64,000 bases of DNA, taken from the NCBI RefSeq assembly GCF_000214705.1, contig NC_015573.1, positions 829,001 through 893,000 of the forward strand, in the 5' to 3' direction. Position numbers and translations under genes: made by a program. How positions within the stretch are numbered: position 1 is the stretch's first letter; the number at the start of each line of letters is the position of its first letter. The notes beneath the pieces were generated by a model. It worked only from the letters and a program-made list of their open reading frames with translations. It searched no databases and was not told where the DNA came from. This document shows, piece by piece, positions 7,853-15,476 of this stretch. The DNA is from Desulfofundulus kuznetsovii DSM 6115. Lineage in GTDB: Bacteria > Bacillota > Desulfotomaculia > Desulfotomaculales > Desulfovirgulaceae.

Positions 7853-8188
7853 ATGGGTATCTTTTGGGGAGCGGTTGTTTGGTCTGTAGCAAGTTATGAT
7901 ATATTTTTTTCTGCCCTTCTTCATGGGGTAGAGTCCGCTCTGACAGAAGGTAGTATAACGGAGACATATGGCTTTTTTATGGCTGTATTTTTGCCGTCGA
8001 TCCTGTTTCTGTCGGTCCTTCAGGGCACTCGGAGGCTCTACTCCTGGATCGCTGCAGACTGGAACGCAGCGGACAAAAAAGACTGGCGCCTGTTGGTTAT
8101 CAGGGTGCTTGCTTGCATGGGCCTGGTAGCCGGTACAGGTGTGGTATCCGCCATAGCTATACCTGCCCTGCTTACAGCGCTGCTTTGA
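7853..8188 (+). CDS. Small membrane protein of unknown function
   Basis: 111 residues from ATG 7853, 12 bases after the YdjM-like gene, so probably co-transcribed. Three hydrophobic segments with a polar middle (IAADWNAADKKDW). No family recognised. Confidence 0.55.
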   Translation: MGIFWGAVVWSVASYDIFFSALLHGVESALTEGSITETYGFFMAVFLPSILFLSVLQGTRRLYSWIAADWNAADKKDWRLLVIRVLACMGLVAGTGVVSAIAIPALLTALL

Positions 8189-8210
8189 TATTTTCCTGCC
8201 GAATTTCTAC

Positions 8211-8242
8211 AGCCCGGTCTAGCACCGGGCTTTTTCCTTTTT
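8211..8242 (+). terminator. Terminator closing the left element block
   Basis: AGCCCGGT-CTAGC-ACCGGGCT stem followed by a T-rich run. It ends the forward gene block before the IS110 element on the opposite strand; 8243-8440 holds no gene I can support. Confidence 0.8.
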
Positions 8243-8440
8243 ATATAACCCGGGTGCGGCCGGAAAATCTCCCGGGTAGGAAGACCTTCTATGTCAATAG
8301 GTTTATCAAAAAATTTTAGGTAGTACAAATGTTCGTTGTCTTTAAAAAGGACGGGCTCTGCCCGCTCCGCCCGGCGAGAGCCAGATTAAAATCCAGCTCT
8401 TGCTGGCGGCTAAAGGACATTGAAAACCAAATATTTAACA

Positions 8441-9649
8441 TTACGCTACCCGACTAAGGTACCTGGTACGGGCTGTCATAAATGTGGCTTCGTCGTAACA
8501 AGTACGGTTTTTCCACATGGCAAAGATTATTCGTACCCAGATATTTGCCAAAGCCCGCAAAGCCTCATGGTGGGTTTTGCCCTGATTTCTCTTGGTATCA
8601 TAATATTCCCGTGCCCAGGAAACCTGCCTGATGCTCTGGAAGGCGAACAGGTGCATTGCTCGTCGGAAAGGTTTTACGCAGGATCTGCGCTGCCTGGCAA
8701 AGCGGTACTTGCCGCTTTGAAAGAGAACCGGCGAGGTACCCGCTAAAGCCTGGACCACGGCCGCATTTTCGTAACGTTCCCGGTCGTCCCCCCACTCCGC
8801 CAGCAGTCTTGGCGCAAGCCGCTCAGCCGCCCCTGGCAGGCTAGCGAAGATCCTGCTGTCGGAGTGCTGCTGAAAAAGGCGGTTGATCTCCTCGTCGTAA
8901 GCAGCGATTTGCTCCTGTATTACCTCCAGCTGTCTCACCAGGGCGAGCATCAAGCGGCACTTTGCCCGCACGGTGGGAGCGCTGGCCTGAAGCTGCGGCT
9001 CATGCGCCTTCTGCCAGATGGAGATAGCCGTTTGGTTGGGCCGTGGATGTTTATGCTTTTTCAGAAAAGCGGCCATCTCCGGAACGGTAGCTTCCCTGAC
9101 CAGATCCGGGGTGGGGTAAAGCTTGAAAAACTCCAGGGCTACCGGAAGGGTTGGCTTTGAGAAGAGCTCCAGGGCTACCGGGTAATACTCCTTCAGGCAA
9201 GCAATGAGCTTATTGGTCAACCGGGTGGATTCCTGGATAAGGCTGTCCTGGTCCCGGGTGAGCATCTTTAGTTCCGCGATCAGTTCCGTATCTGGCTTAA
9301 GCCTCTTCAACTGCGCCAGGTCGGAGCGGCCGATGTTGGCCAGCAGCCGGGCATCGATGGGGTCGCTCTTTGCCCCGGAGGGCTTTCGCCGGTAATCCAC
9401 AACCTTCGGGTTGAGCGGGTAAACCGGAAAGCCGGCTTCCAACAGAAACTGCACCAGAAGACCGTTTTTGGTTTCGAGCAGGCAGGCGAAGTTTTCCAGT
9501 TCGGGATCGATGCTCAAGAGCCTTTCCTTTAATAACTCCATGCCTTTCCTGTTGTGAGGGATGGTGAAATATTTTAGCTCTTGACCTTTTTCATCAAGCA
9601 CAGCTACGTCATGATGCAGGTCAGACCAGTCAATCCCTACGAAGTACAT
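8441..9649 (-). CDS. IS110-family transposase
   Basis: 402 residues, full length. The N-terminal DEDD RuvC-like domain has Asp7 (VGIDWSD), Glu59 (LLETKNG), Asp96 and Asp99 (KSDPIDA). A C-terminal Transposase_20 region follows with SLPGAAERLAPRLLAEWGD and the serine-bearing ALAGTSPVLFQSGK. GGAGGT lies just upstream on the minus strand. IS110 enzymes move DNA using a bridge RNA encoded in the element's non-coding end. No frameshift or stop is present, so it may be active. It marks the boundary between the element-type block and the catabolic block. Confidence 0.93.
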   Translation of the reverse strand: MYFVGIDWSDLHHDVAVLDEKGQELKYFTIPHNRKGMELLKERLLSIDPELENFACLLETKNGLLVQFLLEAGFPVYPLNPKVVDYRRKPSGAKSDPIDARLLANIGRSDLAQLKRLKPDTELIAELKMLTRDQDSLIQESTRLTNKLIACLKEYYPVALELFSKPTLPVALEFFKLYPTPDLVREATVPEMAAFLKKHKHPRPNQTAISIWQKAHEPQLQASAPTVRAKCRLMLALVRQLEVIQEQIAAYDEEINRLFQQHSDSRIFASLPGAAERLAPRLLAEWGDDRERYENAAVVQALAGTSPVLFQSGKYRFARQRRSCVKPFRRAMHLFAFQSIRQVSWAREYYDTKRNQGKTHHEALRALANIWVRIIFAMWKNRTCYDEATFMTARTRYLSRVA

Positions 9650-9663
9650 GTCGAGAACCTCCG

Positions 9664-9880
9664 GTATAGAGATTGGCTGCAGACTGGCAGTGGGCCTTAT
9701 CTAACGTGGTGCTCGAAGCACAACCCTTCTATGAACCGCAGTCTGCAAATTTGATCCGGGAAAGGTAACTCTTCAAAAAGCAGTCAAGCTGCCAGGAGGT
9801 GGAATCCTTTTCCCGGAAACCTTTGGCTGTATTTTTGGCTAGCTTAGGCTAGCTTTCCTGCTACCTAATTTGAGTTTAAC
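9664..9880 (-). ncRNA. Candidate IS110 bridge-RNA region
   Basis: The roughly 220 bases upstream of the transposase start carry no reading frame but contain inverted repeats, such as GCAGACT near 9680 pairing with AGTCTGC near 9743 and a GGCTAGCTTAGGCTAGC stretch near 9837. In IS110-type elements the bridge RNA is encoded in this upstream end. The position fits; the sequence loops were not verified against donor and target. Confidence 0.35.
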
Positions 9881-10235
9881 AGATAAGGAGGCTGGTAGAT
9901 TTACTCAGTCATCAGTCAGGAAGATGTGAAGATTGTGATGATTCCAGGGGTTGTCGTCGACAGGTATACGGTAACAAGGCCGGGAGAGGTAGTAGGGTGG
10001 CTAATCAAAAAGTTACCCACCGAGGTAATCAAAAAGGGAACCACCCCTGGGAAAGGGTTTAATAATATTGACCGTTCATCCTTTAATATAGACCGTTTAC
10101 CCCCTATTTTTACCGATTACCGGACGAGTCTTGTTTTTATATTTAACTTTGCTTAGCATTAAAAGTAACTACAATGTGGATCGTAAGTCCACATTGTGGA
10201 CTTTTACAGAAATTGTCTTGAAGAAATGTGTCTAA
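9881..10235. other. Gene-free stretch between IS110 and an acyl-CoA dehydrogenase remnant
   Basis: A 76-codon frame at 9926-10156 has no family resemblance, and its second half is AT-rich and of non-coding quality. The stretch contains an inverted repeat ACAATGTGGA (10171-10180) / TCCACATTGT (10188-10197) with no T-tract. Nothing else is supported. Confidence 0.4.
10171..10197. repeat. 10-base inverted repeat
   Basis: ACAATGTGGA and TCCACATTGT flank a 7-base spacer. It lies about 40 bases ahead of the dehydrogenase remnant, so it may be a former operator or a fragment of a mobile element end. Confidence 0.5.
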
Positions 10236-10710
10236 ATGAACTTCCAGCGCAGCGACGAACAAAAAATGTTCAAGGACATGGTGCACGACTTTGTTAAAAA
10301 GAGATCCTGTCGAAAGCGCCGAATGGGACTAAAATGCAAGCGTTTGACATTGAGAGCCTGGGCAATGCCGCCATGTCTTTAGGTAACGCCACGGGTGTAT
10401 TGGAAGAATCTATCAAATAAATCGGCAAACCGATCTACACGTTCCAAGCGGTACGGTTCATGTCATGCTGGTGGGCATGGCCATGAAGTGGAGGCTGCCC
10501 GCCTGCCGATTTACCGCGCCATCATAAACATCAACCATGGCTATCTTTCCGTGTTCCATCCCTCCATTGCGAAGTGCTACGCCGGGGAAAATCGCTAAGG
10601 AAGTGACCGACCTAGCCATGCAAATTCACAGGGGGTACGGGTATTCCAAAGAGTTTCCCATCGAAAGAATACTTCGGGATTCCCAGGGCTGGCTAAGTGT
10701 AATCCTTTAG
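10236..10710 (+). pseudogene. Decayed acyl-CoA dehydrogenase remnant
   Basis: The first codons (MNFQRSDEQKMFKDMVHDF) match an acyl-CoA dehydrogenase N-terminus. After a large deletion the C-terminal domain continues in shifting frames: LGNATGVLEESIK, a stop, GKPIYTFQAVRF, EAARLPIYRA, PSIAKCYAGE, then LAMQIHRGYGYSKEFPIERILRD. The catalytic-domain middle, about 200 residues, is missing, and there are several frameshifts and stops. This is a dead paralogue of the intact dehydrogenase at 17658-18821, standing just upstream of the cluster regulator. Confidence 0.85.
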
Positions 10711-10784
10711 GGCCTAAGAAATCAACATTGCCTCCGAGTTGCTGGAAAAAGAAGGTTTAACCAGATGAGATAGGGGTTTTTGCT

Positions 10785-11549
10785 ATGGAAAACGGTATTC
10801 GTTCCCTAACCAAAGCTCTCAAGATTTTAGATTCATTCACTTTGGAAAAACCGGAACTCAGTATTGGTGAAATTGTCTTTCTGTTGGATATGCCAAAAAC
10901 AACGGTAATAAGGTTGGTGAGCACTTTAGAAAAAAACAAATACCTAGAAAGAGATCAGGTTACCAAAAAATATCGTTTGGGTACAAAACTCCTTTGCTTT
11001 GCTAATATTGTCCAACGAACGTTGAAAGTACGTGAAGTTGCTCTGCCGGTTATGAAAGAGATCCGGGACCAGTCGGGGGAAACTGTCTATTTAAACATTA
11101 TTGAAAACGACGAGCGGATGTGTGTTGAATACGTAGAATCGAATCAGGAACTCCAGCGGGTGGTCTTCGTAGGGCAAAGAAGTCCTCTTTACGCCGGCGC
11201 TTCTGCAAAGGTTTTGCTTGCTTATTTGCCGGAGGTGAAAATAAAAGAATATCTTTCCAAAATTAAATTAGAAGCTTTGGCTTCGCATACAATTACTAAT
11301 TCAAATGAATTACTCGAAGAACTCACTATAATTCGTAATCAAGGATATGCGATCAGTAACAGCGAGCTAATAGAAGGTGTGTTTTCTATTTGCGCACCGG
11401 TTTTTAATCATGAAAGAACAGTGGTGGCCAGCCTAGCTCTTGGTCTTCCTGCGGTGCGGGCGAATGAAAAAAGAATTACGGAATTTATTGCGTTAGTTAA
11501 GTCAGGAGCTAAAGAAATTTCAAGGCGTCTAGGTTATGACGGGCCGTAA
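10785..11549 (+). CDS. IclR-family transcriptional regulator
   Basis: 254 residues from ATG 10785 with ATAGGGG upstream. Residues 1-65 form the winged helix-turn-helix (SLTKALKILDSF, LSIGEIVFLLDMPKTTVIRLVSTLE), and residues 75-250 the IclR effector domain (MKEIRDQSGETVYLNII, SPLYAGASAKVLLAYL, GYAISNSELIEGVFSICAPVFN). IclR proteins bind a small carbon compound and switch nearby catabolic or transport genes. Its place ahead of the TRAP transporter and the CoA pathway makes it the likely regulator of this block, with glutarate or a CoA derivative as a possible effector (inference). Confidence 0.93.
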   Translation: MENGIRSLTKALKILDSFTLEKPELSIGEIVFLLDMPKTTVIRLVSTLEKNKYLERDQVTKKYRLGTKLLCFANIVQRTLKVREVALPVMKEIRDQSGETVYLNIIENDERMCVEYVESNQELQRVVFVGQRSPLYAGASAKVLLAYLPEVKIKEYLSKIKLEALASHTITNSNELLEELTIIRNQGYAISNSELIEGVFSICAPVFNHERTVVASLALGLPAVRANEKRITEFIALVKSGAKEISRRLGYDGP

Positions 11550-11614
11550 CAGTATTTAGAAGGCGGGCTGTACGGTGAGATTCTTCTCGGAAACAGTTAA
11601 ACCTCCCAGGTAGA

Positions 11615-11755
11615 AATTAAATGAGGCGTGGACCCCGTACTCGCTAGACAGTTGGGAAAGGTTTTTCCCCTCCCGGAGAATTTCAAGGACAATTTTTGTT
11701 TGAACCCCGGGGTATAGCTCTTTCTTAACCTCTCCGTTTTTTGTATCTAAATCTT
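11615..11755 (-). pseudogene. IS3-family OrfA N-terminal fragment
   Basis: On the minus strand the pieces RLRKSYTPGFKQK and, after one frameshift, IVLEILREGKNLSQLSSEYG read as the helix-turn-helix start of an IS3 OrfA. The rest of OrfA and all of OrfB are absent here; a similarly decayed IS3 body lies at 28.28-29.36 kb in the same orientation and lacks this N-terminal part. Confidence 0.75.
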
Positions 11756-11888
11756 TGGGTTAATTATATTGAAAACTTTCCGAATAAACTCATAAATCTA
11801 AAAGAGAGGAGAGTTTACGCGTTCCTAGAGGGTTAAATCCGGTGATGAGTAGGAGGTGAGGTCGCTAAAATATTAAGGAACAAAACTT

Positions 11889-12143
11889 CTATAAAACAAA
11901 AAATAAAATTTTGTAGCAGGCTAGAGTTGAATACGCTTTTGGTTTTAAGCTTTTGGTTTTAATGGGCACGGGAACTGGGCTATCCTCGATGCAATTGTGC
12001 ATGAAACACAGATTCAGGACATCATGACAAGACGTAAGATCATGCAGTTCATATGGCGAATGGGTACGGGAGAGCAAAACGTCAAGGGCCTCCTGCTGTA
12101 ACACTACAACCGTTGGGCCGGGAAAGTTGACCACATCAATCAT
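11889..12143 (-). CDS. Doubtful short open frame, possible gene fragment
   Basis: 84 codons from ATG on the minus strand behind AAGGAGAGAAAGG. The first 55 residues have balanced composition; the C-terminal part (IKTKSLKPKAYSTL onward) comes from AT-rich repeat-like sequence and looks non-coding. Probably the 5-prime end of a truncated gene. No family recognised. Confidence 0.25.
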   Translation of the reverse strand: MIDVVNFPGPTVVVLQQEALDVLLSRTHSPYELHDLTSCHDVLNLCFMHNCIEDSPVPVPIKTKSLKPKAYSTLACYKILFFVL

Positions 12144-12359
12144 CCTTTCTCTCCTTGTTCACTGAAGGATAGTCCACCTCCAGCATACAGGGTATTTAGT
12201 TAAAGTGGTCAACTTTTCGCTAATCATCTGGTAATTTTTAGTGTAGCAAATACAATCCTGACAGAAATTGTGATCAGACCTCTTCTGTTGCAATGCTTTA
12301 GTAGGGCTGGAGGTACCGGCAGATATTTACTTCAACTAATCAGAAGGGAATGAAATTCC

Positions 12360-12869
12360 ATGAAGTCCTTCGCTTACTTCTTAGGTAAAGCAATAGATTA
12401 CTTAGAAAAAATTTGTATGACAGGCAGCGTACTAAGCGTTATTTTCATGATGCTACTGGTCACCGCTGACGTTACGGGACGAAAGTTTTTCGGGCAACCC
12501 ATACCGGGAAGTGTAGAAATCAACGAAGAATACCTCATGGTCACCATGGTCTACTTAGCCATGAGCTACGTGTACATCCAGGGGGGACACGTAAGGGTTA
12601 CCCTCATCCGGCGCTTTTTGCCGCAAGTTTTTTTAAAGGTAATCGATCCCTGCCTGAATGCCTTGGGTTTGGCCTTTTTCTCCTTGATAACTTATTTTGG
12701 TTGGCAGAAAACCGCAACCGCACTTAAATTTAAGGAAACCAGTAGCTGCATTCTCGCCTTCCCCATGGCCCCTGCATATTTCCTCCTTACCCTGGGGGCG
12801 GCCTTGTTATGCGTGCGGATTATCGAGTCCATCGTCCAGCCAGCAAAAATCAAGTGGGAGGAAAATTAA
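12360..12869 (+). CDS. dctQ: TRAP transporter small permease (DctQ-type)
   Basis: 169 residues with four membrane helices and the family signature around residues 40-75 (VTADVTGRKFFGQPIPGSVEINEEYLM), typical of DctQ. It pairs with the large permease, which starts at the next base after its stop. TRAP systems import organic acids, commonly C4-dicarboxylates, driven by an ion gradient. Here the neighbourhood suggests a dicarboxylate such as glutarate (inference). Confidence 0.93.
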   Translation: MKSFAYFLGKAIDYLEKICMTGSVLSVIFMMLLVTADVTGRKFFGQPIPGSVEINEEYLMVTMVYLAMSYVYIQGGHVRVTLIRRFLPQVFLKVIDPCLNALGLAFFSLITYFGWQKTATALKFKETSSCILAFPMAPAYFLLTLGAALLCVRIIESIVQPAKIKWEEN

Positions 12870-14156
12870 ATGTTAGCCGGAGCAATACTTGTCTTCATGC
12901 TCTTGCTATTATTCGTGGGAATGCCCGTGGGTTTTGCCATGGGGGTTGCCGGGACGATAGGCCTCTACTTTAAGGGCGGGCTTAGTGCCATCGCTTCCAT
13001 TTTAAGCAATGCCCCTTACCGCTCAGCAGCAAATTTTGCTTTGAGCACCGTGCCCATGTTTATCTTTATGGCCGAAATTATCTCCCGGGCTAACATTGTA
13101 CCCGATGTTTTTACGGCTGCCCAAAGGTGGTTGGGGCGAACCCCTGGGGGGCTGGCTATTGCTACTGTTATTGCCTCGGCAGGTATGGGGGCCATGTCCG
13201 GTTCTAGCACGGCGGCGGCCGCTTGCATGTCTTCCATTGCCGTTCCCGAAATGCGCCGAGCCGGTTATAGCTTGGAGATGGCTGCCGGGGTGGTTACCGT
13301 AGCCGGTACCCTGGCCATTATGATCCCTCCAAGTATTCCCCTGGTCATATATGGGCTGGTAACTGAAACCTCCATCGGCAAGTTGCTTATTGCCGGGATA
13401 TTGCCGGGCATTATGACGGCCGCCATATATTCCATAGGCTTGCTTTTGTGGAGAAAGCTGAAGCCCGAGGTTATACCCGCCGGTCAGGCATACAGCTACA
13501 GGGAAAAGTTTGCCTCCCTGAGACCTTTATGGGCCTTTCTCATCCTGGCCTCGGTGGTCATCGTAACCCTTTACGCAGGTATTGGAACGCCCACTGAAGC
13601 GGCGGCCATTGGTGCCTTCGGCGCGGCGGCCATCTCCCTGGCCACCCGCCGCCTCGATCTCAAGGGGCTTTATGCCGCAGCCTTGCAGACAGCAAAAATC
13701 ACCACCATGATCTTTACCATCATCATTGGGGCTATGGTCTGCGGGTACTTCTTTACTCTCACCCAGGCCACGCAGAAAACCATTCTTTTCATTAGCTCCC
13801 TGCACATCCCTCCCTGGTTTATCATGGGCCTGATAGCAGTTCTCTACCTCATCTTGGGCTGCATCATGGACCAGATAGCCATTTTGCTATTGACCTTGCC
13901 GCTCACCTTTCCCTTGGTTACTTCACTGGGCTACGACCCCATCTGGTTTGGGATAATAGCGACCAAGCTGGCGGAAATCGGCCTGGTCACCCCGCCGGTG
14001 GGGATGAACGCCTATGTGGTGAGCGCCACCATTAAGGCCCCACTGGAGCAGGTTTTTAAAGGGACGGGAGTAATGCTCATGTTTGAATTCGTTACCCTCT
14101 GCTTGCTCCTGGCCTTTCCCATGATTGCCACCTGGCTGCCTTCGTTCATGAAATAA
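12870..14156 (+). CDS. dctM: TRAP transporter large permease (DctM-type)
   Basis: 428 residues, the usual family length, about 12 hydrophobic helices. Motifs include GMPVGFAMGVAG near the N-terminus, GAMSGSSTAAAACMSSIAVPEM around 115-135, MIPPSIPLVIYG and GCIMDQIAILLLTLP, with LVTPPVGMNAYVVSA near the C-terminus. It forms the ion-coupled channel of the transporter with the DctQ subunit encoded directly upstream. Confidence 0.95.
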   Translation: MLAGAILVFMLLLLFVGMPVGFAMGVAGTIGLYFKGGLSAIASILSNAPYRSAANFALSTVPMFIFMAEIISRANIVPDVFTAAQRWLGRTPGGLAIATVIASAGMGAMSGSSTAAAACMSSIAVPEMRRAGYSLEMAAGVVTVAGTLAIMIPPSIPLVIYGLVTETSIGKLLIAGILPGIMTAAIYSIGLLLWRKLKPEVIPAGQAYSYREKFASLRPLWAFLILASVVIVTLYAGIGTPTEAAAIGAFGAAAISLATRRLDLKGLYAAALQTAKITTMIFTIIIGAMVCGYFFTLTQATQKTILFISSLHIPPWFIMGLIAVLYLILGCIMDQIAILLLTLPLTFPLVTSLGYDPIWFGIIATKLAEIGLVTPPVGMNAYVVSATIKAPLEQVFKGTGVMLMFEFVTLCLLLAFPMIATWLPSFMK

Positions 14157-14331
14157 GCTTACTAAAAATGAGACATTTGATGAAAATTAAAAGCCAGATT
14201 GCTTTATTTATAAATTAAGCATGTTGGGGGGTGAGCAATTTAGTGTCCTTAAAAAGAGTAGGAAGGACTTTTGTATCCCGTCGTTAATGTATATGGTTTT
14301 ATGGTTTAAAGTTAAAAGGGGGGCAAAAAGG

Positions 14332-15384
14332 ATGAGAAAAACCTTTATTCAGAATTTGGCTTATTTTTCACTTTGTTTTATACTTACTTTTACCTTAAGC
14401 GCATGTGGCGCTAAGACAAATCAACAGGGCAAGGAAGAGACTATCACTCTTAAGATGGCCGATTCATTTCCAGTTAATCACATTTGCTCACGTGATTTCG
14501 CAAAGTTTTTTATAGACCGAGTAGAAAAATTAACAAATGGTAAGGTGAGAATAGAGTATTATCCGGCCGAACAGATCGGGAAGCTGAAAGACTTGTTAGA
14601 CCTTACTAGTCAGGGTGTAATTGATATTGGATATGCACCGCCTTCATTCTTAGCAGGGAAGTTGTCTCTTAATACTGTGATGATTATTCCAGAATACTAT
14701 AAAGCGAGTCAAGGAAGTGAGATCTACAATAGACTTGCAAAGGGGATTTTAATGCAAGAGTTTCAAAAGTACGGGGTAAGGCCAATATTTGTGTACGCAC
14801 TTCCGCAGTATGACGTAGGAACTGTGCGCAAACCGATAAAGTCTCCGGACGACTTAAAGGGTTTAAAGTTAAAAACGTCAGGTGGGCTATATGACAAAAT
14901 AGCTAGCAGATACGGTGTGACGCCAGTTGTAGTTCCTTCTCCAGAAGTATATGAGGCGACTCAGAGAGGCGTTGTAGAAGGAAATTTCTTTAGTTTCATT
15001 AGCGTCAGGGATTACCGAGTTAATGAACTGGAGAAATACCATACCTTTGGGGCAACTTTTGGAGGTTATCCTATAGCTTATGTGATAAATGAAAAAACGT
15101 GGCAAAGATTGCCAGCAGACATCCAAAAAGCACTTTTGCAAGCAGCTGATGAGCTCAACAAACATGCTGGAGAGACCCTAGATATGGAGCAAGAAAAGAT
15201 AGCTCGGGAGTTTGAGCAGCAGGGCATGGTAATTTACCGTATTCCGCCAGAAGAATTAGAAAGGTGGAGGGCACCGTTAAAGGGATTAGAGCAAGAATGG
15301 ATTGAGGAGATGGAGAAGAAGGGCCTTCCCGGCAGGCAGGTTTATGAAGAATATCATAGGTTGTGTCAAGAGATTGTAAAATAG
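14332..15384 (+). CDS. dctP: TRAP transporter substrate-binding lipoprotein (DctP-type)
   Basis: 350 residues from ATG 14332, behind AAAGGGGGGC; an upstream in-frame extension to 14221 lacks a ribosome site and would hide the signal peptide. A lipoprotein signal (FILTFTLSAC) anchors it outside the membrane. The mature part has DctP features: LKMADSFPVNH, KLTNGKVRIEYYPAEQIG, GVIDIGYAPPSFL, and the binding-site region PDDLKGLKLKTSGGLYDKI followed by GVVEGNFFSF. It delivers substrate to DctQM. The gene is more AT-rich than dctM. Confidence 0.92.
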   Translation: MRKTFIQNLAYFSLCFILTFTLSACGAKTNQQGKEETITLKMADSFPVNHICSRDFAKFFIDRVEKLTNGKVRIEYYPAEQIGKLKDLLDLTSQGVIDIGYAPPSFLAGKLSLNTVMIIPEYYKASQGSEIYNRLAKGILMQEFQKYGVRPIFVYALPQYDVGTVRKPIKSPDDLKGLKLKTSGGLYDKIASRYGVTPVVVPSPEVYEATQRGVVEGNFFSFISVRDYRVNELEKYHTFGATFGGYPIAYVINEKTWQRLPADIQKALLQAADELNKHAGETLDMEQEKIAREFEQQGMVIYRIPPEELERWRAPLKGLEQEWIEEMEKKGLPGRQVYEEYHRLCQEIVK

Positions 15385-15409
15385 CACTTTATTAAAATAA
15401 AAAGAATTT

Positions 15410-15446
15410 GTGGTTACCGCTACGGTTTTTTAGTAGCGGTAACCAC
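15410..15446. repeat. 14-base perfect inverted repeat
   Basis: Arms GTGGTTACCGCTAC (15410-15423) and GTAGCGGTAACCAC (15433-15446) around a 9-base T-rich loop. No T-tract follows on the plus strand; A-rich flanks occur on both sides. It lies between the TRAP operon and the CoA synthetase start, so it may act as a transcript end or as an operator for the downstream genes. Confidence 0.75.
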
Positions 15447-15476
15447 AAAAACTCATATTTAGAGGGGTGTCTGCGT

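Larger units (their letters stand above)
11550..12359. other. Long intergenic stretch with transposon debris
   Basis: 810 bases between the regulator and the TRAP genes. It holds an IS3 OrfA fragment on the minus strand (11615-11755) and a short doubtful minus-strand frame (11889-12143). The last 200 bases probably contain the promoter of the TRAP operon, but I could not fix a clear -35/-10 pair. Confidence 0.5.

Noticed and set aside
9926-10156. 76-codon frame after the IS110 element
   Set aside because: No family pattern; second half AT-rich and unlike protein; treated as non-coding.
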